Positions 17,250 through 26,084 of a DNA stretch of 64,000 nucleotides are shown piece by piece. The position numbers and the translations under genes were made by a program. The stretch comes from Sedimentisphaerales bacterium. Lineage in GTDB: Bacteria; Planctomycetota; Phycisphaerae; Sedimentisphaerales; Anaerobacaceae. Location: NCBI GenBank assembly GCA_016932835.1, contig JAFGCD010000138.1, forward strand, positions 1 to 64,000, written 5' to 3'. How positions within the stretch are numbered: the first letter of the stretch is position 1; every line of letters begins with the position of its first letter. The notes beneath the pieces are model-generated. The model worked only from the letters and a program-made list of their open reading frames with translations. It was not told the origin of the DNA and ran no database searches.

Positions 17250-18362
17250 CTAATCCGTCCATAGATCGGCCGTTCTGGACTTCTCGTCCGGCATGGCCGG
17301 CAGCGGAGCACTGGGGACAGGCTCGTACCAGAAAGTCGCAGCCGACCAGTCGTCCTGAGTCTCAGCCAGGCCGCCCTTCCAGGCAATTTGCTGAATCGTA
17401 ATACGGCATTCCTCCTGCCAGGCAATCGGGTCGGGCAGGTGCCAGCGATGCATCGTAATGAAATTGTTCTGGTCGAGGCTGCACCCGTTGAAAAGGAACG
17501 GGGTCTGCTGGATGCCCCAGGACAGACCGACGTAATCCTCGCTTCCGGTCCCGCAGATCGTGGGCAAGTCGGTGTCGCCGTCCATATAAACCTTTATTTC
17601 TCCCTCGCCCCACCACTGTCCGGGGTGCAGGTTGCGAATGCCTATGAGCGAGCCGATGAAGCGTCCCTTCGAGCTTCGTTTGGGAAGCAGTTCGAAATCC
17701 TGCTTAAGAGTGGTCGGATTCTCCCTGCGGAAGAGGACGTGCAGCCGGCCTACGTCTTTGGGGTGTTTATCGCCGATGGTGTAGTCGATCTGGTAAAACA
17801 AAGGAACCGGCTTGGCTGAGGCTTCGGCTTCGTTTGTAATGGTGATTTTCGCATGTCTGGTAAACGGCATCGGCAGGAAGATGTTCATCCCGGCGTTGGC
17901 GCCGACGGAGTGGACGGCTGTCTGGTGGGCCATCACCCTGCCGTGGCCGATACCCATGAAATCTCCGATCGGGCACTCGATACTGGGATGCTCCTGGCCG
18001 TCCCACCATACACGGAGAATGAGGCTGCGCAGGTTGGCGGGGTCACGAGGCGTTGTCACCCAGATATGACGGATTGTCCCGGGCCCGTCGATATCGCACA
18101 ACTGCTGGACGTCACCGGGCTTCATCGTCCTGGAAGGCGAGCCCTTGCGCCCGACGCCGAGATTGCTGCTCGCCTTTCCCCCCTGTCCCGGCTCGCCGGT
18201 CGGATTCTCAAACGAAACGGACCTCGAAACCAGACCCGTATCAAGAATGTAGGGTTGCGAAACAATATCAGCCCGCTGCGATTGCCGGCAGGAGACGCAC
18301 AGCAACCCGACCAGGATTAGTACAAGATGAAGCGCCTTCGAGAAGAGATTCGGTGTGAACAT
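17250..18362 (-). CDS. DUF2961 / GH172-like lipoprotein
   Basis: A 370-residue protein with a lipoprotein signal (hydrophobic run ending LLCVSCR) and a DUF2961 (glycoside hydrolase family 172) fold. Family-type segments are SRTMKPGDVQQLCDIDGPGTIRHIW, CPIGDFMGIGHG, MPFTRHAKITITNE and GTGSEDYVGLSWG. Characterised GH172 enzymes act on difructose anhydrides or arabinofuranosides; the substrate here is unknown. The start at 18362 (MFTPN) has an AAAGGAAGC ribosome site; the longer frame to 18527 is unlikely to be translated. DUF1080 follows downstream, as is frequent in planctomycete carbohydrate loci. Confidence 0.88.
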   Translation of the reverse strand: MFTPNLFSKALHLVLILVGLLCVSCRQSQRADIVSQPYILDTGLVSRSVSFENPTGEPGQGGKASSNLGVGRKGSPSRTMKPGDVQQLCDIDGPGTIRHIWVTTPRDPANLRSLILRVWWDGQEHPSIECPIGDFMGIGHGRVMAHQTAVHSVGANAGMNIFLPMPFTRHAKITITNEAEASAKPVPLFYQIDYTIGDKHPKDVGRLHVLFRRENPTTLKQDFELLPKRSSKGRFIGSLIGIRNLHPGQWWGEGEIKVYMDGDTDLPTICGTGSEDYVGLSWGIQQTPFLFNGCSLDQNNFITMHRWHLPDPIAWQEECRITIQQIAWKGGLAETQDDWSAATFWYEPVPSAPLPAMPDEKSRTADLWTD

Positions 18363-18527
18363 GATGCTTCCTTTCATTAGTGCTGTTGATATTTTCAACG
18401 AATAATATCCGAATCGCCGGCAAAACACAATACGGTTCCGCAACGAGCGTTCTTTGTGTCCTATAATCGGCTGTGTTTCTATTACGCTGCGCAAGAGACC
18501 GAGAAAAAACCTTGCTCTGTGATTCAA

Positions 18528-18838
18528 TCATTATTCGGGCGACATAGATTCATCAGAAATATATTTGGAGTTATCCCGTCGAGGAATTTTCCCGATACTT
18601 TTGAGTAACAGGAGCGTTTATTCTTAATGCTTTTCACGGGCGTAAACCAAACATGGTGCCGTTCGACTATGGAGCAGGGCTACAAGGTCAGACTATTGTG
18701 GAGGCGCCTGAAATATAACTGTAAAAACTGATGCAATATGACCCAGGACAGTTGGACGCAATTTTACGCCTTTGAACTTTTTATTCTTACATTCTCAAGC
18801 CGACTATAGGCCGGTTCGAATAAGACAGGAATCCCCCG
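18528..18838. other. Intergenic region before the hybrid histidine kinase
   Basis: About 310 bases between the divergent GH172 and histidine kinase genes. It is AT-richer than its flanks. No ORF, RNA gene, clear promoter or strong hairpin was recognised. Confidence 0.4.
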
Positions 18839-20797
18839 ATGACCGATTATCGTGAGACAGGAATCGAAGAAGAGTTTTTTTCAAATCAACTGCAATCATC
18901 AGACTACCGGGCCAAGACGAGATCCGCCTTCCCATTGCGGGGTTTGACGGCTGCAATTGCGGTTACGCTGCTGCTGCTGGGTTTTGTCGGTATTGAAGTC
19001 TGGACGAATCACCACAACATTAAAAAACTCGCAGTCAAACAACTGAAAACTCAGAGGCTGATCGACAGGATTGTCTATCTCGACGAAGTACTCACGATGT
19101 CGGCGCGCATGGGCGCGGTCACGGGTGATACGCAGTGGGAGCAACGCTACTTGAACTTCGAGCCAAACCTGAATGCCGCAATCAAAGCACTAATTACGGA
19201 GATTCCCGAGGTGGATTCTCCCGCGAAGGTCGATCAGGCCAACAACAGACTCGTACAGTTGGAAAAGCAATCGTTCAGTCTGATTCGCAGCGGCCAGCGC
19301 GACCAGGCCGCTAATCTGCTGTTCGGAGCCGAATATGAATCGAACAAGCATATTTACGCCGAACACATTCAGAGAACAGCCGAAGCTGCCGTAAATCACA
19401 TTAAGGCAAACCTCGATGCGCTTGACGCAACGACAACGAAGGTCTCGTTGTCTATGGCTCTGGGTGTATCGATTCTGGTAGTCGTCTGGCCTTGCGTCCT
19501 GATCCAGGCGAAGAGACATATCGCCGAACGTCGGCAAGCCGAGGAAAACATCAGAGACATCAACAGACAGCTTGAGCGTTCGATTGAGCACACGAACCAA
19601 TTAGCGAGAAAAGCTACCACGGCGAGTCAAACCAAGAGTGATTTTCTCGCAAACATGAGCCATGAAATCCGAACTCCAATGAATGCCATAGTAGGCTTTG
19701 CCGAGGTTCTGGCCGACGAGAATTTGACGCCTGAACAAAGGGACCACGTGAACATTATCAAGGAATCGGCACGCAATCTATTGAAAACGATAAACGATAT
19801 TCTTGACATCTCCAAAATCGAAGCGGGCAAGCTGACTACCGAGATTGCCGATTGTCGACTGGATCGGCTGCTCAATTCAATCGAGTCTATGATGCACCCG
19901 CAAGCCGATGCCAAAAATCTCGAATTTCGTGTTTCTATGAGCAGTTCGCTTCCAAAACAGATACGCACAGACGCAATTCGCCTGCGACAATGTCTGATCA
20001 ACCTTACAAGTAATGCAGTGAAGTTCACCAAGCAGGGCTATGTCTATGTTAACGTAAATCTCCAGAACGATAACGGCCGGCCTTTTATTCGCTTCGACGT
20101 TGAAGATTCCGGTACAGGAATAGCTCCGGAGGAACAGCAGTCGATATTCGAGTCATTTGTGCAGGCCCGCAGCAACAAAGCCGGCAGCTTCGAGGGTACG
20201 GGGCTTGGATTGACCATAACCAGACACTTAGCCGAGTTGCTCGGAGGAACTCTCAGCGTAACAAGCCAGGAAGACAAGGGGTCGGTATTCTCGCTTGTGA
20301 TACCTGCGGGCGTAGATATGAATAGTCAGCAAGATACCGAGGCATCGACGACTGAAAACGCCGAGCCCTACGACCAGACGGACCTGGAAAACGTCAATTT
20401 CTCAGGCCGAGTCCTGGTTGCCGAAGATACGCTCACCAATCAGATGCTGATTAAGCTGCTGCTGGAGAAAATCGGTTTTGAGGTGACGATTGTCAGCGAC
20501 GGCAGGGAAGCCGTGCGCAAGGGTATTGGCGAGCAATTCGATTTGATATTCATGGACATACACATGCCGAATATGAACGGTTATGAGGCCACGAGAGAGT
20601 TGCGCAAGGGAGGCGTTGCAACACCGATAATCGCCCTGACCGCCAACGCCATGAAAGGTGACGACAGAAAGTGCCTCGCCGCAGGCTGCAACGACTATCT
20701 GCCCAAACCAATCGACCGAAAATGGCTGCTTTGCGTCCTCCAGAAATACCTCGACCCGGTGAACCTGGCGGCTGACGGCACGACAACGGCGCCATAA
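18839..20797 (+). CDS. Orphan hybrid sensor histidine kinase
   Basis: A 652-residue membrane sensor. There are two transmembrane segments (about 33-55 and 200-222) flanking a helical periplasmic domain of about 145 residues, then a short coiled-coil linker without an obvious HAMP. The HisKA domain has the phospho-acceptor His275 in NMSHEIRTPMN. The ATPase domain shows N, G1 (DVEDSGTGIAP) and G2 (GTGLGLTI) boxes. A C-terminal receiver domain has the phospho-acceptor Asp573 in MDIHMPNMNGYEA. This is a complete phosphorelay input module. No separate response regulator or Hpt gene is adjacent, so its partner and signal are unknown. The gene is convergent with holA. Confidence 0.93.
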   Translation: MTDYRETGIEEEFFSNQLQSSDYRAKTRSAFPLRGLTAAIAVTLLLLGFVGIEVWTNHHNIKKLAVKQLKTQRLIDRIVYLDEVLTMSARMGAVTGDTQWEQRYLNFEPNLNAAIKALITEIPEVDSPAKVDQANNRLVQLEKQSFSLIRSGQRDQAANLLFGAEYESNKHIYAEHIQRTAEAAVNHIKANLDALDATTTKVSLSMALGVSILVVVWPCVLIQAKRHIAERRQAEENIRDINRQLERSIEHTNQLARKATTASQTKSDFLANMSHEIRTPMNAIVGFAEVLADENLTPEQRDHVNIIKESARNLLKTINDILDISKIEAGKLTTEIADCRLDRLLNSIESMMHPQADAKNLEFRVSMSSSLPKQIRTDAIRLRQCLINLTSNAVKFTKQGYVYVNVNLQNDNGRPFIRFDVEDSGTGIAPEEQQSIFESFVQARSNKAGSFEGTGLGLTITRHLAELLGGTLSVTSQEDKGSVFSLVIPAGVDMNSQQDTEASTTENAEPYDQTDLENVNFSGRVLVAEDTLTNQMLIKLLLEKIGFEVTIVSDGREAVRKGIGEQFDLIFMDIHMPNMNGYEATRELRKGGVATPIIALTANAMKGDDRKCLAAGCNDYLPKPIDRKWLLCVLQKYLDPVNLAADGTTTAP

Positions 20798-20856
20798 AGA
20801 AGACTGTAACAACAGAATCCAGGCGGCCAGCCCCCGCAAATTTCCAGCAGCCAGGC

Positions 20857-21849
20857 TCATCGCAGGGACAATTCGAGGACCAATTGCTCCATCGCCACCG
20901 TCGCTTTTGTTTTGCCGGTCTTGATGTCGTAGTCTGTCCGGCCGAGACGCTGGAGATACCCTCCGATCCGGGTCAGCGACATCTGCTGAATTTGGGCGAA
21001 GAACCTTTCCTTGTTCGACCAGATTCTCAGACTTTTTTCGATAGTCCCCCTGAAAGTACCCTTATCGAGCATAACTTTTGCCTGGAACATTCTCCTCAGG
21101 TGAAATGCAAACGCTCCGACCACGGTATATTCGGAGCTTTTGTCGTCGGCAAACATTCGACGCAGCCGATCCACCGCTTGCGCAGGTCTGGCGGCGATGA
21201 TCGCATCAATCACCTCAAAGGCGCCCAAGATACGATTGTGGCCCGTCAACGCCTCGATGTGCTCGGCTGTAATTGCCTTATCATCCGGTGCATAGACAGC
21301 CAGCTTATCGATTTCGCTGTACAGCCTGGGCAAGTCGTCGCCGAGAAGGTCAACAAGCAGTTCGGCGGTGTTCATGTTGAGAACCTTTTCGTGGGCCTCT
21401 CGGGCGTAGCCGGCCAATCGCCGGGACAGCTCCTGCCCCTTCGGCGGCGTCACGTCAATCAGCCTGCCCATCTTAGACAGCTTGCGGGCGAGCCTGGTAG
21501 TCGAAGTCCAATTGCGAACTACCAGCACGAGTATGCCGGTCGGACTGGGCCGGTCGAAATACTTCTCGAGCAGTTGGCGGTTATGGTCCTTCGAGATGAA
21601 ATCGTCGGCGTTTCTAACAACGACCACTCGCCTGTCCGCCAGGAACGGCAGCGTCCGCAATTCATCAAGCACCACCGACAGCAGAACATCCTTGCCATCG
21701 ACATCGAGAAGTCCGGTTACTCTCTGCGAGGGCTCTATCAACTCATCGAGCAGCATTTGGGTCTGCGCGCCGACAAGAGAATCATCTTTACCCTTAAGCA
21801 CATAGACCGGAACCGGTTCGCTTTTTGATTTGGTTCTGCTTTGTGGCAT
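20857..21849 (-). CDS. holA: DNA polymerase III delta subunit
   Basis: Clamp-loader delta subunit (about 330 residues), which opens the beta clamp during replication. It has the HolA layout: an N-terminal AAA+-like fold beginning VYVLKGKDDSLVGAQ, a beta strand with RRVVVVRNADDFI, then VLVVRNWTSTTRLARKL, and a helical C-terminal collar domain. The conserved segment KLAVYAPDDKAITAEHIEAL aligns with the delta family. The ATG at 21849 is used; an in-frame TTG at 21867, 11 bases after the gyrA stop, is an alternative. It is likely cotranscribed with gyrA upstream. Confidence 0.93.
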   Translation of the reverse strand: MPQSRTKSKSEPVPVYVLKGKDDSLVGAQTQMLLDELIEPSQRVTGLLDVDGKDVLLSVVLDELRTLPFLADRRVVVVRNADDFISKDHNRQLLEKYFDRPSPTGILVLVVRNWTSTTRLARKLSKMGRLIDVTPPKGQELSRRLAGYAREAHEKVLNMNTAELLVDLLGDDLPRLYSEIDKLAVYAPDDKAITAEHIEALTGHNRILGAFEVIDAIIAARPAQAVDRLRRMFADDKSSEYTVVGAFAFHLRRMFQAKVMLDKGTFRGTIEKSLRIWSNKERFFAQIQQMSLTRIGGYLQRLGRTDYDIKTGKTKATVAMEQLVLELSLR

Positions 21850-21878
21850 TTTAGCCCGTATCGCCAACGACTGCCGCG

Positions 21879-24476
21879 CTATTCCGATTTTCGTTTTTTC
21901 CCGGTCTTCTTCTCAGTCCTGGTTTTGGTCTTATCCTTATCGTTATCGGCATCTTCCGGCATAATTTTCTCTGCGGCTACAAGTTTATCGCCGGGTTTTA
22001 ACTTAATCAGCCGAACACCCTGAGTATTCCTTCCGATGGAACGAATCTCATCGAGTCCGGTCCTGATAATCATTCCTTTGGCCGTAATCATCATGAGGTC
22101 GTCTCTACTTTGAACAGCCTTGAGCGCAACGACTTTGCCGTTCCTGGTCGATGTCTTTATATTCTTAAGGCCTACGCCCCCGCGACTCTGAGGGCGGTAA
22201 TTCTCTATGCCGGTCCGTTTGCCGTACCCGTTTTCACAAAGCGTAAACAGCGCCGCTTTCTCCTCGACGATCACCATTCCCACAACCGCATCGCCGCTCC
22301 GCAGCTTGATGCCGCGCACCCCGCGAGAGGCCCGCCCCATCGACCGCACCTGATTCTCGTCGAAACGTATCGTCATGCCGTCACGCGTACCCAGGACGAT
22401 GTGGTCCTTGCCTCCGGTCAGGTCCACTCCGATCAAATCGTCGCTCGGGTCCAGGTTAATCGCAATGACACCGCTCGCTCTCGGATTACCATAGGCCGAC
22501 AGGCGTGTTTTCTTGACAACGCCCTTACTCGTAGCCATTACGAGTTGCGATTCGGGTCCCTGCTCATCTTCAGGTTCGAAGCCGCTGACATTGATGATCG
22601 AAGCGACCTGCTGGTTTCCAAGATTGAGCAGATTAACGAGATTCCTGCCTTTACTCTGCCTGGACATGCTCGGAATATTATAGACCTTCAGCCAGTAGCA
22701 TTTTCCGCGATTCGTGAAGATGAGCAGGTAGTCATGCGTCGAGGCAACAAACAGGTGCTTGATGAAGTCTCCTTCCTTCGTCACCGAGCCGATTATCCCC
22801 TTGCCGCCCCTGCCCTGCGTTCGGTAGGTGTCTATCGGCATTCGCTTGATATAGCCGCCGTGGCTTACGGTGACTATCACTTCTTCTTCGGCAATCAGGT
22901 CCTCGGCTTCGAGCAGCTCGGCCGCCGCTGTAATCTGTGTTCGTCTTTTATCAGTAAACTTATCTTTTATTTCGTGGATGTCTGTGATGATATTATCCAT
23001 CAATACCCTGTCGTTCGCCAGTATCGCCTCGTAACCGTCGATCTGTTCGGTAAGCCCGGCGTACTCTTTCGCCAGCTTCTCCATTTCCAGGCCCGTCAGC
23101 CTCTGGAGCTGCATTGTGAGTATGGCATCTGCCTGCGGGCCTGTCAGATAGTGCTTTCCCTTCTTCTTTTCCTCGATGAACGCCTTGGGGAGTATCTTCT
23201 TTAGCGTCGCCGACTCGGCCAGCTTCAAGGGCTTTTTCATCAGGTTGAGCTTCGCCGTGGGGGCATCGGGAGATTTCTTAATCAGGTCGATAATTTCGTC
23301 GATATCGCTGACCGCCAGGATAAGGCCTTCGAGGATATGCGCCCTGTTCCTGCACCTCTTGAGGAGGAATCGGCTCCGCCTTCGGATCACGACCTTGCGG
23401 TGATCGATGAAGCAATTGAGCATTTCCTTGATGTTCAGCGTTTCCGGGCGGTTGTTGACAAGTGCAATATTCGCGATTGCGAAGGTCGTCTGCAGTGAAG
23501 TGTATCGGTACAGCTTGTTGAGGACGACTTCCGAATCGGCATCTCGCTTCAATTCGATGACGATTCGCAGCCCCTTGCGGTCCGATTCATCTCTGACATC
23601 CGATATCTCGGTAATTGTCCCGTTCTGCACGCACTCGGCGATCTTCGAGACGATGGTCGTCTTTACGACCATATAGGGAATTTCCGTAACGACTATTCTC
23701 TCTTTGCCTTTTTTATTTGTCTCTACACTCAGCTTTCCCCTGACTGTAAGGTGCCCCCTGCCCTTTGTATAGGCATCTACTATGCCTTTTTTCCCGCAGA
23801 TAACCCCGCCGGTGGGAAAATCCGGTCCGGGCAGGGCCTTCATAATATCCTTGAACCCGCACTGTGGGTCTTCGATAACGACCAGCAGCGCATCGCATAT
23901 TTCTTTAATGTTGTGAGGCGGGATATTGGTCGCCATTCCAACGGCGATGCCCGTCGAGCCGTTGACCAGTAGATTCGGGAATTTCGCCGGAAGAACAACC
24001 GGTTCTGTACGTGTCTCATCGTAATTCGGCACGAAATCGACGGTATCGTAGTTCAAATCATCGAGCATCTCGGTAGCAGGGGCCGTCATTCGGGCCTCCG
24101 TGTACCGCATAGCCGCCGGCGGGTCGGAATCGATACTCCCGAAGTTGCCCTGCGGGTCAACGAGGGTATAACGCATGTTCCATTCCTGGCCCAGCCGAAC
24201 CAACGTTCCGTAGGTCGCCTGGTCGCCGTGAGGATGGTAGTTGCCGCTCGTATCGCCGACGATTTTTGCGCACTTTCGATGCTTGCTCCGAGGCCCCAGA
24301 TTCAGGTCGTTCATCGCCACGAGGATTCGTCTCTGCGAGGGTTTGAGCCCGTCCCGAACGTCGGGTAAGGCGCGCGAGACTATCACGCTCATCGCATAGT
24401 TCAGGTATGAATTCTTAAGCTCGTCGAGGATACGCATATCCTCGAATTGCTCCTGCAATTGCTTGTTTTTTTCCAT
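21879..24476 (-). CDS. gyrA: DNA gyrase subunit A
   Basis: An 865-residue type IIA topoisomerase subunit, which breaks and rejoins DNA during negative supercoiling with GyrB. The N-terminal domain contains [15 protein letters not shown] and the catalytic Tyr125 in [10 protein letters not shown]. The C-terminal beta-pinwheel contains a GyrA-box-like QGRGGKG (the canonical box begins QRRGG). In the quinolone-determining region the usual Ser83 and Asp87 (E. coli numbering) are Gln86 and Gly90 here (HGDQATYGT). The gene has a good promoter at 24518-24546 and is followed 29 bases later by holA. GyrB is not in the window. GyrA is preferred over ParC because of the near-complete GyrA box. Confidence 0.97.
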   Translation of the reverse strand: MEKNKQLQEQFEDMRILDELKNSYLNYAMSVIVSRALPDVRDGLKPSQRRILVAMNDLNLGPRSKHRKCAKIVGDTSGNYHPHGDQATYGTLVRLGQEWNMRYTLVDPQGNFGSIDSDPPAAMRYTEARMTAPATEMLDDLNYDTVDFVPNYDETRTEPVVLPAKFPNLLVNGSTGIAVGMATNIPPHNIKEICDALLVVIEDPQCGFKDIMKALPGPDFPTGGVICGKKGIVDAYTKGRGHLTVRGKLSVETNKKGKERIVVTEIPYMVVKTTIVSKIAECVQNGTITEISDVRDESDRKGLRIVIELKRDADSEVVLNKLYRYTSLQTTFAIANIALVNNRPETLNIKEMLNCFIDHRKVVIRRRSRFLLKRCRNRAHILEGLILAVSDIDEIIDLIKKSPDAPTAKLNLMKKPLKLAESATLKKILPKAFIEEKKKGKHYLTGPQADAILTMQLQRLTGLEMEKLAKEYAGLTEQIDGYEAILANDRVLMDNIITDIHEIKDKFTDKRRTQITAAAELLEAEDLIAEEEVIVTVSHGGYIKRMPIDTYRTQGRGGKGIIGSVTKEGDFIKHLFVASTHDYLLIFTNRGKCYWLKVYNIPSMSRQSKGRNLVNLLNLGNQQVASIINVSGFEPEDEQGPESQLVMATSKGVVKKTRLSAYGNPRASGVIAINLDPSDDLIGVDLTGGKDHIVLGTRDGMTIRFDENQVRSMGRASRGVRGIKLRSGDAVVGMVIVEEKAALFTLCENGYGKRTGIENYRPQSRGGVGLKNIKTSTRNGKVVALKAVQSRDDLMMITAKGMIIRTGLDEIRSIGRNTQGVRLIKLKPGDKLVAAEKIMPEDADNDKDKTKTRTEKKTGKKRKSE

Positions 24477-24517
24477 AAGTTCTCTGCTGTTTTCAGGGTA
24501 AAGATCAGTACCCGAAT

Positions 24518-24546
24518 AGCCTACCGGCGACCGCAGGTAATGTCAA
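24518..24546 (-). promoter_or_regulatory. Sigma-70-type promoter of gyrA-holA
   Basis: TTGACA-N17-TAGGCT on the minus strand, with a perfect -35 element. The predicted start near 24511 is about 35 bases before the gyrA ATG. Confidence 0.6.
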
Positions 24547-24639
24547 GAAAAGCCCGCAATTTCGAGCACTTTTCTCGTCACTTTTCGGTGCCGGCGTCCC
24601 TGGAATCGGCATATCCGGCGACCCCCGCCTCTGCCTGAG

Positions 24640-24660
24640 GCCGGCCCTGCCGGGGCCGGC
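24640..24660. repeat. GC-rich hairpin between gyrA and the glycosyltransferase
   Basis: A perfect 8-base-pair stem GCCGGCCC / GGGCCGGC with a five-base loop lies 18 bases after the glycosyltransferase stop. It has no U-run on either strand, so it may stall or protect the transcript end rather than be a classic terminator. Confidence 0.5.
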
Positions 24661-24677
24661 TTAGGCGGTTCCCTTTG

Positions 24678-25799
24678 TCATAGAAAGGATTTCCAGAACC
24701 TGCAGACTTCCGCGGCGGCCCCGGGAAGCGAGAACTTTTCGACAGCGAACGTTCGAGCCTGCTGTCCCAGCCGGCTTCGAAATTCACTATCCGTCAGCAT
24801 CCTTCGGATCGCCGCTGTAAGCGCTTCAAGGTCATCCGGCCGAACCAACAAAGCCGAAACCCGGTCTGTCAGAATTTCTCCCGTCCCCCCCACTTCGGTA
24901 GCGATAATCGCCCGGCCGCACGATGCCGCCTCCAGCAATACACGCCCCAGAGGTTCCTGATGGGCCGTATGAACCAGGAGATCGACTTCATTCAACAGCA
25001 CCGGAACATCTTGGCGAAAGCCCAGACAAAACAATCGGTCTTCGATGCCGGCATCTCGAAAGATCAGCCGGATTACGCTTTCGTAGGCAGCGCTCTCCCT
25101 TTTCCGCGAGTGCCGTTGTCCTGCGAACAGGTAATTCGCCTCAGGGAATTCGCCGGCCAGCCGAGCCGCGGCATGTGCCAACAAGGTTTGTCCTTTGCGC
25201 AAGCATATCTGTCCGATGTTGGCACACAAGAGCGCGGCGTCGCCCAGGCCCAACTCATTCTTGAGAATTCCACTCTCCGGCGCTGGACGAAAAATATCCG
25301 TGTCCACGCCATTATATATCACCTGCAATTTGTCGGGCAACAGCCCCTGTTCGAGATGGAACTTTCTGGTCGCATTGGAAACGGCAATCAGCCCTGCGTT
25401 TCGATTCAAATCGCTGACGGCGGCCTTGCTCAACTTGACGATATCACGCAGGTGCGACGTACACCGCATCGGCAATCGCCCTGCAATCCGGCCGACCGTG
25501 CGTCCCATGGAAAGACTGTTCGAATGCACCAAATCGGGGGAAACCCGGGTGATAAGTTCGACCAGATGGGAATTGATTTGCTCGACGGATCGTTTTTGCC
25601 CGTTTCCGTCCCTTAACGTCAACGGCAACACCTTGATGCCGCATCCTTCCAATCGTCCTGTCAGCATCCCCGACACCGGAGCCGCGGCGACAAATTCGAA
25701 TTCCGCTTGCCCGAGCTCTTTCAACACCGCCAGCATGGAAAACTCACCACCATTGAGCGTGGCGTATTCGAAAAGCAACAGGACCTTCGGTCGCATCAT
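24678..25799 (-). CDS. Family 4 glycosyltransferase
   Basis: A 373-residue GT-B fold retaining glycosyltransferase. It opens with KVLLLFEYATLNGGEFSML (N-terminal Rossmann half, acceptor loop GGE). The C-terminal nucleotide-sugar half carries the EX7E motif in EPLGRVLLEAASCGRAII, then GGTGEIL. Such enzymes transfer sugars onto lipid-linked or surface glycans; donor and acceptor cannot be told. There is no surrounding polysaccharide cluster. The start is the ATG at 25799, with a second ATG directly after it. It is downstream of lepB on the same strand, but 285 bases and a gene remnant separate them. Confidence 0.9.
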   Translation of the reverse strand: MMRPKVLLLFEYATLNGGEFSMLAVLKELGQAEFEFVAAAPVSGMLTGRLEGCGIKVLPLTLRDGNGQKRSVEQINSHLVELITRVSPDLVHSNSLSMGRTVGRIAGRLPMRCTSHLRDIVKLSKAAVSDLNRNAGLIAVSNATRKFHLEQGLLPDKLQVIYNGVDTDIFRPAPESGILKNELGLGDAALLCANIGQICLRKGQTLLAHAAARLAGEFPEANYLFAGQRHSRKRESAAYESVIRLIFRDAGIEDRLFCLGFRQDVPVLLNEVDLLVHTAHQEPLGRVLLEAASCGRAIIATEVGGTGEILTDRVSALLVRPDDLEALTAAIRRMLTDSEFRSRLGQQARTFAVEKFSLPGAAAEVCRFWKSFL

Positions 25800-25950
25800 A
25801 CCGGTACGCCTTTTTAGAATCGCTGAATCAACTGCTGCAAGCCGGATGAATTAGGACAATCGAAACCGGCATCCGGAAAGGCCGCAACTCTTCGTTGTTG
25901 TTCTTACGAATTCAGGTATCGGCAACCTCTCGCCACCGCACCTTGAGCGG

Positions 25951-26067
25951 TCAATTCGATTTTTCCGGGCTTTTCTCACCCATCAACTCTTTCAGTTTCG
26001 GCTCTATGGCCTCGGCCCAAATCTTGTACCCCCCGGGCGGCTGTGGACAGATGCGCCCGGCCTGGCT
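25951..26067 (-). pseudogene. Remnant of a GDSL/SGNH hydrolase C-terminus
   Basis: Directly after the lepB stop, an in-frame stretch of about 38 codons reads PPGGYKIWAEAIEPKLKELMG before its own stop. It resembles the conserved C-terminal helix of GDSL-type esterases (GYxIWAEAIEPxLKxLL), where the preceding catalytic Asp-x-x-His would lie just upstream. No start codon or upstream domain is present because lepB occupies that DNA in another frame. It is best read as a decayed gene end left by a rearrangement. The alternative is chance similarity. Confidence 0.45.
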
Positions 26068-26084
26068 CGCACGCCGAGAGATAG

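Noticed and set aside
22110..23204. Plus-strand ORF (364 codons) opposite gyrA
   Set aside because: Antisense shadow of the well-supported gyrA gene, with no motif or ribosome site of its own.
24626..24637. Shared 12-base word CGCCTCTGCCTG with 63438-63449 as a dispersed repeat family
   Set aside because: Two copies of a 12-mer are expected by chance in 64 kb, and flanking sequences do not align.
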